This document shows positions 1-9,237 of a stretch of DNA of 64,000 nt, piece by piece (the stretch's first letter is position 1; the number at the start of each line of letters is the position of its first letter). The DNA is from Streptomyces sp. NBC_00154. GTDB lineage: Bacteria; Actinomycetota; Actinomycetes; Streptomycetales; Streptomycetaceae. The position numbers were made by a program, and so were the translations under genes. The stretch lies in the NCBI RefSeq assembly GCF_026342835.1, contig NZ_JAPEMI010000002.1:1550001-1614000 (forward strand), in the 5' to 3' direction. The notes below the pieces were generated by a model. The model was not told the DNA's origin and searched no databases. It was given only the letters and a program-made list of their open reading frames with translations.

Positions 1-944
1 CTTGGGCCACTTCGCGCCGTAGGTCTTCTCGACGCGGCGACGGCCTTCTCGGCGTGCTCGCGGTCTTCGGCGTTGTAGATCTGCTGGAGGGCCTTGCGGG
101 CGCCGGGCTGGGCCGACGTGGGCAGGGCGTTGACGACGTTGGCCGTTTTGTGGACCCAGCACCGCTGATGGCGGGTTTCGGGAAACACCTCCGCCAGGGC
201 CTTCCAGAAGCCGAGCGCGCCGTCGCCGACGGCCAGGGCGGGGGCGCGCATGCCGCGCCGGGCGGCGTCACGCAGCAGGTCGGCCCAGGACTCGGCGGAC
301 TCACGGTAGCCGTCGGCCATGGCGATCAGTTCTTTGGTGCCGTCCGCGCGCACGCCCATGACGACCAGGACGCAGGACTTGGCCTGCGACAGGCGGATGC
401 GCAGGTGGATGCCGTCGGCCCAGACGTAGACGTAGTCGGATCCGGTCAGGTCCCGCTCGCCGAAGGCGCTGTGGTCGGCTTGCCACTGCTGGGTGAGCCG
501 CGTGACGGTGGCCGGTGAGAGGCCGGCCGAGCTGCCCAGGAACTGCTCGAGTGCGGGCACGAAGTCCCCGGAGGACAGGCCGTGGAGGTAGAGCAGCGGC
601 AGCACCTCGCTGATCTTGGGGGACTTGCGGCACCAGGGCGGCAGAATCGCCGAGGCAAACCGCTTGCGCTCCCCGGTGGCCTCGTCGACGCGCTTGTCGT
701 TGACCCGCGGGGCCTTCACCTCGACGGCTCCCGCGGCGGTGGTGACCGACCTTGGCTGGTGGTAGCCATTGCGGACGACCAAGCGCCGCCCGCTCTCGTC
801 CCGCTGGTCAGCCAACTCGGCTATGTAGGCGTTGACTTCGGCCTCCAGAGCGGCGGCGAGCATCCGGCGTGCGCCTTCGCGGACGATCTCGTCGATCAGG
901 GAGCCGTTCGGGGTGCTGCCGTCGGCATTGACTACGCTGAGCAC
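1..944 (-). pseudogene. IS256-family (mutator-type) transposase, left-truncated by window, frameshifted
   Basis: Read on the minus strand, a GTG at 944 opens a frame starting MLSVVNADGSTPNGS and continuing through LIDEIVREGARRMLAAALEAE, RNGYHQPR, KAPRVNDKRVDEATGERKRF and the catalytic-core stretches YVYVWADGIHLRIR and LAVGDGALGFW. This is the usual layout of streptomycete IS256-family transposases, which cut and paste DNA with a DDE active site. Near position 32 one base is missing: the frame turns from the expected AAFEKTYGAKW into AASRRPTARS, and the native reading resumes in the next frame. The C-terminus with the final catalytic Glu lies outside the window. I therefore call it a decayed copy, although a single-base sequencing error cannot be excluded. 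Terminal repeats were not located. Confidence 0.8.
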
Positions 945-1683
945 GGGCGTGCCTTCCCGACCCGCGCTGCGAACGCGGGCCTACTCGGTGACCTTCAATC
1001 GATCACTCGGGAAGGTACGCCCTTCGCGCGATCCCCGAGCCCCGATCCACAGGTCATGAGCATTGCTCCGTAGGGGCGGTCCCGGTCGGCGGGGCGCTCA
1101 GAGTCGAGGAGCACGCCGACGAACTGTGGGGCGCACGGGTTCCCCCTGCCTGTGGCGGTCGCCGAGCATGGCGACTCGCAAGTCCCTTCCGGTCAGGTGC
1201 GTTCGCGGTCGAATCAGGCCGCCGGACTGGGGCACAAACTCGAATCCAGCGCCACCTCGAGACGAGCGAGTGCTCCCGTGTCGACAGGACTGTCCCTCGG
1301 AGCAGGCGGCTGGTGGTCTCGCAAAGCCCCGGCCGGTCCGGCCCAGGAGTACAAGCAGCTCCCCGAGGACGCCCGCGCAGACTCCGCGGCCTTCGCGGAA
1401 CAGATGGCCGCAGACGGGTTAGCGTTCCTGTACGAGCGGATGCAGGCGGGAACGGTTAGCCGGTACGCACACCGTGCTGCATGACGGTCAAGTAGCCGGC
1501 GCCATTGGCCCGATGAAGACCACATGACCGAACCCAGCGGTGCCGCGCGGCTGCTGCCTCATACTTCGGGGTGCTGCCGCGGCATCGAGGGCCGACTATG
1601 GTCGGCTGACCGCCCTCGACAGGCGCGCACGGCATGTCGGCGATGCGAACGGCTTGGGCCCGCGGGCACAAGTGGCGTCTGTC
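945..1683. other. Gene-poor stretch with a possible acetyltransferase remnant
   Basis: No convincing complete gene is present. On the plus strand around 1345-1527, two adjacent frames together read like part of an N-acetyltransferase. One frame gives AAFAEQMAADGLAFLYERMQ, and after a shift near 1455 the other gives THTVLHDGQVAGAIGPMKT. This may be the scar of a GNAT gene disrupted next to the transposase, but the match is by eye and weak. The rest shows no sustained coding bias. Confidence 0.2.
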
Positions 1684-2076
1684 TCAGTGGTCGCTGTGGT
1701 TGCGGTCGTGGTGGTACCAGTCCCGGCCGTCGTGCTCAAAGCGGTTCCAGTGGTACCGGTACGACCTGTCGAACTTCCAGCCGCACTCAGTGTCATCCCA
1801 GCGGTAGGAGTGACCATCGTGGCCGTACCGGGTCGCATCGGTGACGCGGTCGTCCTGGTGCCAGCCGCGGACTCCGTCCCAGCAGTAGCCCTGCTCGATC
1901 AGGTAGCTGACACCGTGGTCCCAGCGGTAGTCGGTGGCCTTGACGCTGACGGCCGGACGCTGAACGTGTGCGAAGTCAGGAGTCGCGGCCGAAGCGGTGC
2001 CCCCGGCACCGAGAACGGCAACACCCGCGACCACCACGGAGGTAGCAGTGACAGAGATGCGCTTCTTGAGCTTCAT
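1684..2076 (-). CDS. Small secreted His/Asp/Trp-rich protein of unknown function
   Basis: The 130-residue product begins MKLKKRISVTATSVVVAGVA and has a classic Sec signal peptide, with lysines, then a hydrophobic core, then a likely cleavage after TASAA near residue 34. The mature part is short, polar and unusually rich in Trp, His, Tyr and Asp. It ends in a run like DWYHHDRNHSDH and has two cysteines (GYCWDG and TECGW) that could form one disulfide. The composition suggests a secreted metal-binding or wall-associated protein, but I recognise no family. The ATG at 2076 is preferred over the in-frame ATG at 2082 because GGAAGG lies 7 bases upstream of it. Two copies of a perfect palindrome lie 87-136 bp upstream, so tight repression is likely. 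Confidence 0.75.
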   Translation of the reverse strand: MKLKKRISVTATSVVVAGVAVLGAGGTASAATPDFAHVQRPAVSVKATDYRWDHGVSYLIEQGYCWDGVRGWHQDDRVTDATRYGHDGHSYRWDDTECGWKFDRSYRYHWNRFEHDGRDWYHHDRNHSDH

Positions 2077-2162
2077 GGTCATTCCTTCCGGATTGGTGCG
2101 ATCTGCATCATCAGTTGCTTGTGCAGGCGATGTGATGCGCCTGGCGTGTCTGAGCAAAGTCT

Positions 2163-2212
2163 TTCCATACGTCGTATGGAACTGCCTTTCATTAGTACCA
2201 TACGACGTATGG
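2163..2212. promoter_or_regulatory. Twin palindromic operators
   Basis: TTCCATACGTCGTATGGAA (2163-2181) is a perfect odd-length palindrome. CCATACGACGTATGG (2198-2212) is its second copy in the opposite central-base orientation. Their centres are 33 bp apart, about three helical turns, so two dimers would bind the same face. They lie upstream of the secreted protein at 1684-2076. This looks like a TetR- or MarR-type operator pair, but no regulator gene is adjacent. Confidence 0.7.
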
Positions 2213-2326
2213 AAATGTCGAGGGCGCCACACGGGAGAGGGGCTGGGGGCAACGCGCCGACGGCTGCGGTGCCCTCGTGGCGGCCGTCGGTGGTAGGTCG
2301 CTCGGCTTCGTCGACCAGAAGGACGT

Positions 2327-2372
2327 ATGAGACGGACACGTAGTCCATAGGCGGACCGGGTGTCCGTCTCAT
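2327..2372. repeat. Perfect 13-bp inverted repeat
   Basis: ATGAGACGGACAC (2327-2339) is exactly mirrored by GTGTCCGTCTCAT (2360-2372) around a 20-base loop. It lies in a 740-bp stretch (2213-2952) that otherwise holds no gene I can support. No T-tract follows, so it is not a typical intrinsic terminator. It could be a regulator site or the scar of a small element. Confidence 0.55.
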
Positions 2373-2952
2373 GAGCGAAAACTGTCCTCGGCAACCAGTC
2401 ACCTGGGCGTCGTGGCAGTTGCATCTGCTCCTCGACCGCGGAGCACGACCGTGGGCAGCCATCCACGCGTATGGTTTTGGCCAGCTTGGCGGCTGGTGCA
2501 TGCTCACGGAGCCCGAGAATGGATGCCGCAGGTCAGGAGAACCTATTCGCGGTTCCCGTGGTTTTCCCACGGGAAAACGGCGGAGAACTGAAGCGGGCCT
2601 GAACGGGTTGATGCGGGCCAAAGCGCTAAGTATTTAGCCTGGTCAGAGGGAAATCGCAGGTCAGCGCGCCGCAAGGGGCCCACTCGCAATCGGCTCCGGC
2701 TGTCTTCGTCGGTCCCGGCTCCGACCTGCAAGCACCTTTAGAACTTGGCTGGTCCGCTATACGTCGCCAGCACCCTGGGCTCGGTGAAGACGTGTGGCAG
2801 GCGTTCCTCGGCGATGGAGCGCCGGGGAGGCCGCCTTCACGTTCATTGAACCGCGATAACGCTGATCAAGTTCGAAGTACGTTCGTCGCCGGAACTTGAC
2901 TCGGATTCGCCCGAAACCCAGGCAGGCCGCTACCCAATTATTGTTGCTCCAC

Positions 2953-3870
2953 ATGACAGCCACCGAGATGGTCATCACCGAGGACTTGATCCGGGATCTG
3001 CTGCGCGAGCAGCACCCCGACCTGGCGGATCGCCCCTTGAAGCTCGGAGCGCGTGGCTGGGACAACCAAGTGTGGCGGCTCGGTGACGACCTCGCCGTCC
3101 GGTTGCCGTGGGCGACGCAGTCTGCGGACGCGCTGCTGCGCAAGGAACACGCCTGGCTGCCCATTCTCGCCCCGCAGCTTCCTCTGCAGATCCCCGTCCC
3201 GCAGCGCCTTGGTGAGCCCTCGGAACGGTTTCCGCGGCCCTGGCTCGTCACCACCTGGGTGCCGGGCGAGCCTGCCGACCGCGCCCCCGCGACGCGCGCT
3301 GCGGAGGCGGCCGTCACCTTGGCTGCCTTCCTGACAGCTCTTCACCGCCCCGCTCCCGACGAGGCGCCCGCAGGCCGAGACCGCGGGGGCCCGTTGGCCG
3401 ACACCGCCGAAGGCTTCACCCAGGCGCTTGCCTCGGCCGCCGAACTGGGGCTGATTCGCGACCCGGACGCCGTCCGCGCGGTCTGGGAAGACGCCGCCGC
3501 CGCGCCCGACTGGGCAGGCCCAAGACTCTGGCTCCATGGCGACCTGCATCCAGCCAACATCCTGACCACGAACGGCACCTTCTGCGGCGTGATCGACTTC
3601 GGCGACCTGTTCGCCGGCGACCCCGCCTGCGACCTCGCCGCGGCTTGGATCCTGCTGCCGGACGGCGCCGCCGACCGCTTCCACGACGCTTACCAGCCGA
3701 GCCCGGACGCTGCGACCCTACGCCGCGCCCGCGGCTGGGCGGTGCTGCGCGCCCTCAGCGGCATCCACATCGGAGACGCCGGCGTCCACGGCCGCCCCGG
3801 AGGCAAGCCCTCCTGGGGCCCACCCGCCCATGCCGCACTGCAACGCCTCACTGCATCGGTCCACCAGTGA
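2953..3870 (+). CDS. Aminoglycoside phosphotransferase-family kinase
   Basis: The product is 305 residues with the APH/choline-kinase fold. An N-terminal lobe with GWDNQVWRLGDDLAVRLP carries the nucleotide-facing strands. The catalytic loop is LHGDLHPANIL, with the base Asp and Asn, followed by the metal-binding GVIDFGD. These residues are intact, so it should be an active small-molecule kinase using ATP or GTP. The WDNxVWRLG/RLPWA style is typical of streptomycete antibiotic-kinase relatives whose true substrate is usually unknown. The ATG at 2953 starts the conserved TEMVITEDLIRDLL segment; an upstream TTG would add 19 unconserved residues. No clear ribosome site is visible. It stands alone, with the IS1380 wreck starting 31 bp downstream. 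Confidence 0.85.
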   Translation: MTATEMVITEDLIRDLLREQHPDLADRPLKLGARGWDNQVWRLGDDLAVRLPWATQSADALLRKEHAWLPILAPQLPLQIPVPQRLGEPSERFPRPWLVTTWVPGEPADRAPATRAAEAAVTLAAFLTALHRPAPDEAPAGRDRGGPLADTAEGFTQALASAAELGLIRDPDAVRAVWEDAAAAPDWAGPRLWLHGDLHPANILTTNGTFCGVIDFGDLFAGDPACDLAAAWILLPDGAADRFHDAYQPSPDAATLRRARGWAVLRALSGIHIGDAGVHGRPGGKPSWGPPAHAALQRLTASVHQ

Positions 3871-4056
3871 TCAAGCATCCCGGCGGGAGGTTGCAAAACA
3901 AGCTAACCTCGCTGTTTCGGTTGGTGTGTTGAGGCGTCGGTGATCGTGAACTGTCTGCTGGCCGAGGTGTTTTCTTAGTTCGGGCATGGTGAGGTCCCGG
4001 CGCGATGGTCGGGTTCTCCGGGTCCTTTGGGTCGTGGGCGGGCAGGGGTTCGCCGG

Positions 4057-5191
4057 TCAGCTGGCGGGACGGGGCAGTGCGGCAAGGCGGTGGAAGGCCA
4101 TGACCAGTTCGTGTCTCCAGGGCCAGGTCGCCGAGATCCGCAAGCGCAGGCGTCGGCCGCCGCGGGTGAGGCGGGCTGTGACGTGCAGCAGCCGGTAGCG
4201 GAGCTTCTTCGGCTCGGCCGTGGCCAGCTCCCCGTCCAGGAGGAGGACACGGGTCCAGGCGAGCAGGTCGATCGCGGCGAGGCTGAGTTCGAGCCAGACG
4301 GCGTTGACGCCGAAGTCGCGGGAGGGGAAGCGGCCGAAGCCGGTGGTCTTGCCGCACCGGATGTGGTCTTCGACGGTGGCATGTCCGCGGTGGCGGGCCT
4401 CCAGGAACTGGGCGGAACCGCCACCGGAGTACGGGGTGTCGGTGAGGAACACCTGGTGTCGTAGGCCCTCGTCGTGGTCGAACAGGGACAGCTGGGCTCC
4501 GGGGTGCGGCCGCTCTCGGCGCACGATGATGCGGGTGCCGGCCGGGTAGCCGTCCAGATCGACCATGCCTGTCAGTTCGGCGGTCTCGGCGCCGTCACGC
4601 AGAGTCCTGTCCTGGTCCAGGGCGGGATGCCAGAGGCGGTCGGGCATGGCGCGGACAGCGCGGCGGACCGGCTCGGTGATGGCGTATCCGACCGAGAAGA
4701 AGGTACGGATTCCTCGTTTCCGCACGTCGCGGACGTGGGTGAGGAAGGCTTTCGCGGATCCGGCACTGTCGGTGCGGATGAGGATGTCAGTGCCGTGCAG
4801 TTGAGCGTCGGGGATCTGTGCGAGCGCCTGGTCGAGCACCGTGATGTGGTCGCTCGCGGTGTTGGCACCGGCGTTTCCGGGACGCAGTCGGCCTGACAGT
4901 GCCTCTCCGGTGTTGGCCAGGAGGCACAGCAGCGGGTGGAAGCCGAAGCCGCCTTTATAGGTGGGTGCGGCCTGCTCCTTCTCGGAGTGGCAGGTGATCA
5001 GCGTGGCGTCGAGGTCCAGGACCAGCCCGGGCAGAGCCGCGCGGCCGAAGGGACCTGAGCGCGGTGGAGTACGCGGCAGTCAGTCCGGTGGCGTCAGCAA
5101 GATCGGTCAGCAACCGTGCCCCGGCATGACCGACCACCCCCGAACCGTCGGCACTGACATGGACCCTGGGACGCAACCCGATACTCTGCAC
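4057..5191 (-). pseudogene. IS1380-family transposase, internally deleted
   Basis: The N-terminal part (GTG 5191) reads MQSIGLRPRVHVSADGSG, then ARLLTDLADATGLTAAYSTAL, as in IS1380 transposases. It then jumps frame around 5045, losing the segment up to LPGLVLDLDATLIT, which contains the first catalytic Asp. The second frame continues through KGGFGFHPLLCLLANTGEAL, ILIRTDSAGSAKAFL (second Asp), CGKTTGFGRFPSRDFGVNAV and AALPRPAS to a stop at 4057. Two frames and a missing block mean no functional enzyme can be made. The IS256 insertion lies upstream of its start. Confidence 0.8.
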
Positions 5192-5298
5192 GTAGAAAGT
5201 GCCCTCCGCCTGGACCGACAGAACCCCTCAGCAAGGTTCATCGTTCCAGGTCAGGAAGGCACTTTCGCGTTTTCGCCCCAACAGCCGCCGTACCCAAG

Positions 5299-6772
5299 GG
5301 GAGTGTCATGAATCAGGTGTGTGCTTCCCCGAAGGAGTCACCTGATGAGTACGACGACGGATCACCTGATCGAGGCCGCTGACGGTGTGTCGCTTGCCGT
5401 GGCTGGTGAGAGCATCGAGGGTGCCGACGTGAAGTCGATGCCGGTATCCGAGAACGGTCTGTCCAGCGAGCTGCTGGAGGAGCTGGCCGCGCTGGCGGCC
5501 GAGAAGGTGCGCCTAGGAGGGCTGCGGTTGATGGGCGAGGGCGGGCTGCTGCCCGAGCTGGCCCAGCATCTGATGCAGGCCGCCCTGGAGGCCGAGATGG
5601 ATGTGCATCTCGCGGCGGAGGCCGGGCGGGCCGGCGGCCGCGGTTCACGCTCGGGCGGCAACATGCGTAACGGCTACCGGGCCAAGAAAGTCATGACGGA
5701 GGTCGGCACGGTGACCGTGCAGGTCCCCCGGGACCGCCTGGGCACCTTCACCCCACGGTTGTTGCCCAAGTACGCCCGCCGGACGGGTGCGCTGGACGAG
5801 ATGGTCCTGTCGCTGACCGCGAAGGGCCTGACCTCCGGCGAGATCGTCGCCCATCTCTCCGAGGTGTACGGGATGACGACCACAAAAGAGACCGTCTCCA
5901 CCATCACCGACAAAGCTCTGGAGTCGATGGCGGAATGGCGCACCCGCCCGCTCGACGCGGTCTATCCGGTGGTCTTCATCGACGCGATCCACGTCCGTAT
6001 CCGCGACGGGCACGTCGCGAACCGACCCGTCTATGTGGCCATCGCGGTCACCGCCGACGGCTACCGGGAGATCCTGGGACTGTGGGCCGGCGACGGCGGC
6101 GAGGGCGCCAAGTACTGGCAGACCGTCCTGACCGAGATCAAGAACAGGGGCGTCCGCGATGTGTTGATGCTGGTCTGCGACGGCCTCTCCGCCCTGCCCG
6201 ACGCGGTGAACACCGTCTGGCCGCAGACCGTGGTGCAAACCTGCATCGTCCACCTCATCCGCGGCAGCCTGCGCTACGCGTCCCGCCGCGACTGGGCCGA
6301 CGTCGCCCGCGACCTCAAGCCCGTCTACACGGCCGTCAACGAGGAGCAGGCCCGGCAGCGACTGGCCGACTTCGACGGCACATGGGGCAAGAAGTACCCG
6401 TCGATCACCGGGATCTGGGAACGGTCCTGGAGCGAATTCGTTCCCTTCCTCGGCCTCCCGGACGCCATCCGCCAGGTCGTCTACACCACCAACGCCATCG
6501 AGTCGCTGAACGCCCGATACCGACGCGCGGCCCAAGCTTGCGGACACTTCCCCAACGAGACCGCCGCCCTCAAGCGCCTCTACCTGGCCACCCTCGCCCT
6601 CGACCCCACCGGACGCGGCCGCCAGCGCTGGAACAACCGCTGGAAGAGCGCGCTGAACGAGTTCGACCTCCTCTTCGACGGCCGCCTCACCGCCGGACGG
6701 GTGTAGACCAATCAGCCCACCGAAGAACCTGTAGGCCAATCAGACGAATCACACCTCATTCCTGATAGACCC
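5299..6772 (+). mobile_element. Complete IS256-family insertion sequence with 8-bp target duplication
   Basis: The element is 1,474 bp and is bounded by an imperfect 23-bp inverted repeat. The left end begins GGGAGTGTCATGAATCAGG and the right end, read inward, GGGTCTATCAGGAATGAGG; 18 of 23 positions match. It is flanked by identical TACCCAAG at 5291-5298 and 6773-6780. An 8-bp duplication is normal for the family and proves insertion into the IS1380-type element. One intact transposase fills the interior. Confidence 0.9.
5345..6706 (+). CDS. IS256-family transposase
   Basis: This is a 453-residue, apparently full-length mutator-type transposase. The N-terminal helical region (ELLEELAALAAEKVRLGG, ALEAEMDVHLAAEAGR) precedes RNGYRAKKVMTEVGTVTVQVPRDR. 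The catalytic core contains VVFIDAIHVRIRDGHV (first Asp), LMLVCDGLSALPDAV (second Asp) and the C-terminal VYTTNAIESLNARYRR, which carries the last Glu. The ATG at 5345 is preferred because GAAGGAG lies 7 bases upstream; a TTG-initiated extension from 5321 has no such support. It is the only gene of the surrounding element and should be active. Confidence 0.92.
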   Translation: MSTTTDHLIEAADGVSLAVAGESIEGADVKSMPVSENGLSSELLEELAALAAEKVRLGGLRLMGEGGLLPELAQHLMQAALEAEMDVHLAAEAGRAGGRGSRSGGNMRNGYRAKKVMTEVGTVTVQVPRDRLGTFTPRLLPKYARRTGALDEMVLSLTAKGLTSGEIVAHLSEVYGMTTTKETVSTITDKALESMAEWRTRPLDAVYPVVFIDAIHVRIRDGHVANRPVYVAIAVTADGYREILGLWAGDGGEGAKYWQTVLTEIKNRGVRDVLMLVCDGLSALPDAVNTVWPQTVVQTCIVHLIRGSLRYASRRDWADVARDLKPVYTAVNEEQARQRLADFDGTWGKKYPSITGIWERSWSEFVPFLGLPDAIRQVVYTTNAIESLNARYRRAAQACGHFPNETAALKRLYLATLALDPTGRGRQRWNNRWKSALNEFDLLFDGRLTAGRV

Positions 6773-6793
6773 TACCCAAGCGAAACGGCGAGG

Positions 6794-8600
6794 TTAGCCT
6801 CAATACCGGGACTCTGTTGGTGATCTTGTGGGGGTCAGGTGACGGCGGTGCAGAGGGCGTGGAAGTGGCTGGGTGCTCGCCGGGGGCGCGTAGGGTCGGC
6901 GATCCAGTCGGTGATGCGGGTGACGTTGCAGGCCAGGCCGGTCAGTACGTGCTGGACGTGCGTCTTGGGCAGGCCTCGGTAGCGTGTCCGGCGCAGGCCG
7001 CAGGTGCGGACGTTCTGGGAGAGGGTGGCTTCGATGCCGGCGCGGATCGCGTAGCGGCGCTGCCAGTCTTCGGTGCGCTGGTCGAGGCGGTTGCGCTGCT
7101 GGATCTCGTGCAGTTCGCGGGTGGGCAGCAGTGCGAGCGAGCGCGGACCACTGACCGCCTTGGTGCACTGGGGTCGGACGGGGCAGGCCAGGCAGGTGGC
7201 CTTGTCGAACTTGACCTGGATGTAGTTGTGGCCGCTGATGTGCAGGGGACGCCACTCGCGGCTGACGGTGCCCTGGGGGCAGGTGGCCTGGCAGCGGTCC
7301 CAGTCGATGGCGAAGGCGGCCTTGTCGAAGCCGGCCCCGCTTTTGGCCTGGTGGCTGTGGTCGGGCACGACCGGGCCGAGCAGGGTGATGCTGTGTACCC
7401 GGTGAGCGCGTTCAATCTGCGCGGGGCTGATGTAGGCGGCGTCGACGGCGTGCTCGGCCGGGATGAGGCCGACCTGGGCCAGATCGTCGTGGATCTGGGC
7501 GGTGAGTTCGCCGTCCTGGACCGGGGCGATCGTGGTGGCCACATGCACGACCACCTCCGGCAGGTCTGACGTGCACGTCTCGGTGAAGTGAGTGCGGTAG
7601 CCGGACCAGGCGGTGTCACGTTTGACGCAGTAGTGCGCGTCGGTGTCGTACGGGGAGTCGAACCGCAGCGATGCCGGAGGCAGCGCGTGTCCGTCGCGCC
7701 AGCGCAGCCGCCCGCGGGTATCCCAGACGTAGTGGTGCACCCAGACCTGGCGCAGGATTTCCACCTGCGCCAACGCCCGGAGCTGGGGAGGGGCGTCGGC
7801 CGCCCACGCGGCGGCCAGGACCTTGTGTCCGTCCCGGCCGAAGGTCTCGGCCAGCGCGGTGACCCCGGCCTTCCCGCCGGGCACCTTGCCGATCTCGATC
7901 TTGCGCCCGTAGCGCTTGTCCCACTCCGGCTCGACCAGCGGCAGCAGCCAGTCCGGGTCCGCCTGGGCGAGCTGCTCGAGGGCGGCCCGCAGGCTCTCGC
8001 CGACCAGCTCCAGCCGGCTGAGCGTGCGCACCGCCGCAAGCACATGGGTCGCATCCGTGCGTTGCCGACCGCCGGATTTAAGCAGCCCGGCCTCGGTCAG
8101 CCGATGCAGCATCACTCGCAGCAGCCGGTCGGCCGCGTCGTCCTGGGCCAGCCTGGCCCGGAACTCGCACAGCACCGAGTGGTCGAAGCCGGGATCGTTC
8201 AACTCCAGGCCCAGGGCGTACTTCCAGTCGATCCTGGTGCGGACCGCGTTCGCGGCCGCGCGGTCCGAGAGGTTCTCCGCGAACTGCAGCACCGACACCA
8301 GCGCCAACTGCCCAGGTGACAGTCCCGGACGACCGTCCTTCGGATACAGGTCAGCGAACTCGCCGTCCTCGAACACCACATCCAGCCGGTCCCGTATCAG
8401 CATCGCCGGCGTGCCCTTCGGACACGCCGCCCACGCCGTCACCATTGTCCGCGTCGGTATGCGCTGGAAACTCCTGGCCCGCAAGGACATCTCCGCCCCT
8501 CTCCCCGAAACCACCCCGCTCCACTCCAGCGAACCGCCGAACGGACGACCTGTCAGCACCCCACACAAGATCGCCAACAGAGTCCCGGTATTGAGGCTAA
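6794..8600 (-). mobile_element. IS1182-family insertion sequence
   Basis: Terminal inverted repeats match at 36 of 37 positions: 6794-6830 begins TTAGCCTCAATACCGGGACT and 8564-8600 is its complement. They enclose one intact transposase, giving an element of about 1.8 kb. No clear target duplication is visible. The first bases of the left repeat (TTAGC) coincide with the last bases of the IS1380-type end, so the exact border is ambiguous. Confidence 0.85.
6835..8490 (-). CDS. IS1182-family transposase
   Basis: The product has 551 residues. It has the N-terminal PxDxxxVFEDGEFADLYPKDGRPGLSP arrangement and FRARL block (DHSVLCEFRARLAQDD) typical of IS1182/IS5-like transposases. A central DDE-type domain follows (RQRTDATHVLAAVR; SPYDTDAHYCVKRDTAWSGY; VDAAYISPAQIERA). 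It ends in a cysteine-bearing segment (CLACPVRPQC) and RAGIEATLSQNVRTCGLRR. The start at 8490 gives MSLRARSFQRIPTRT, matching the family; a longer version would run through the right terminal repeat. It occupies nearly the whole element and shows no frameshift. Confidence 0.9.
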   Translation of the reverse strand: MSLRARSFQRIPTRTMVTAWAACPKGTPAMLIRDRLDVVFEDGEFADLYPKDGRPGLSPGQLALVSVLQFAENLSDRAAANAVRTRIDWKYALGLELNDPGFDHSVLCEFRARLAQDDAADRLLRVMLHRLTEAGLLKSGGRQRTDATHVLAAVRTLSRLELVGESLRAALEQLAQADPDWLLPLVEPEWDKRYGRKIEIGKVPGGKAGVTALAETFGRDGHKVLAAAWAADAPPQLRALAQVEILRQVWVHHYVWDTRGRLRWRDGHALPPASLRFDSPYDTDAHYCVKRDTAWSGYRTHFTETCTSDLPEVVVHVATTIAPVQDGELTAQIHDDLAQVGLIPAEHAVDAAYISPAQIERAHRVHSITLLGPVVPDHSHQAKSGAGFDKAAFAIDWDRCQATCPQGTVSREWRPLHISGHNYIQVKFDKATCLACPVRPQCTKAVSGPRSLALLPTRELHEIQQRNRLDQRTEDWQRRYAIRAGIEATLSQNVRTCGLRRTRYRGLPKTHVQHVLTGLACNVTRITDWIADPTRPRRAPSHFHALCTAVT

Positions 8601-8716
8601 GGGCTGTCCCGTAATTGGTCTAAAGGGCGGTTGCGATCAGAGGACGCCCCCCGCACAAGGTGGCCAAGCCCTGATGACAGGATGGCCGCCCCGACGATCC
8701 TGAGGGGCCATGGTCC

Positions 8717-9130
8717 GTGCATACGCCTGCCGACTACCTCGAACTGGCGCGTGTCGAGAAGGACAGCTCCGTCCTGCATCGACTCGCGCGATGTCCGTAC
8801 TCCTTCGTCTGGCAGGCGCTGGCCGCGAATCCCCATACGGCGCCCCACACCCTGCTGGAACTGAGCGCGGCCCAAGATAGTGTTTGGAACGACAACAGGC
8901 TCCTTCGCCTGCTGGCGGAACATCCTCGCGCGGACTGCACAGTGTTGCGAGCCGTCCGTGATGCCGCGGCGGCGAAGCTCGCCGAGGGCGAACGGCCCTA
9001 TGCCGCGGTGCTCGCGCTGGCAGGAAGAATGGAACTTGCGGCGGAAGAGGTGCGACAACTCGGGGCTCTCCGTGGAGCTTCTGCTCGGCTGCGTAGGCAG
9101 CTTGACCGGCGCCTGGAGCTCCGCGCTTGA
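8717..9130 (+). CDS. Hypothetical protein with leucine-rich-repeat-variant-like motif
   Basis: This is a 137-residue soluble protein starting from GTG. A central stretch, FVWQALAANPHTAPHTLLEL followed by LLRLLAEHPRADCTVLRAV, resembles leucine-rich-repeat-variant units, which are short paired helices seen in actinobacterial scaffolding proteins. It ends in a charged helix (RLRRQLDRRLELRA). Third-position GC is high and continuous, which supports a real gene. No catalytic motif is visible. It starts 116 bp after the IS1182 right end, so its promoter may have been altered by the insertion. Strong hairpins follow the stop codon. Confidence 0.6.
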   Translation: MHTPADYLELARVEKDSSVLHRLARCPYSFVWQALAANPHTAPHTLLELSAAQDSVWNDNRLLRLLAEHPRADCTVLRAVRDAAAAKLAEGERPYAAVLALAGRMELAAEEVRQLGALRGASARLRRQLDRRLELRA

Positions 9131-9237
9131 TTCATTGCCCAACTCGGCCGGTTCCGGATGGAACGATCTTGGTGTGACTGGAGTGATCAGGGCGGCGGAG
9201 CCGTCCTGTATATAGCCGCTCCCGCCCCTCACCGAGC

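Larger units (their letters stand above)
3902..6798 (-). mobile_element. IS1380-family element, internally deleted and split by an IS256-family insertion
   Basis: A 23-bp inverted repeat starting GCTAACCTCGCTGTTTCG at 3902-3924 is matched at 21 of 23 positions by its complement at 6776-6798. Between them lie a broken IS1380-type transposase (4057-5191) and a complete IS256-family element. Removing the insertion and one target copy leaves about 1.4 kb, shorter than the usual 1.6-1.7 kb. This fits the internal deletion seen in the transposase. The right end overlaps by five bases the repeat that begins the next element. Confidence 0.65.

Noticed and set aside
1540..2343. 267-codon plus-strand frame rich in Val and Ala
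   Set aside because: It is opposite the signal-peptide gene at 1684-2076 and reads straight through its operators; the Val richness mirrors the Asp/His codons of the real gene.
5645..6739. 364-codon open frame on the minus strand
   Set aside because: It lies opposite the intact IS256-family transposase and its composition is that of a high-GC antisense shadow; no motif is present.
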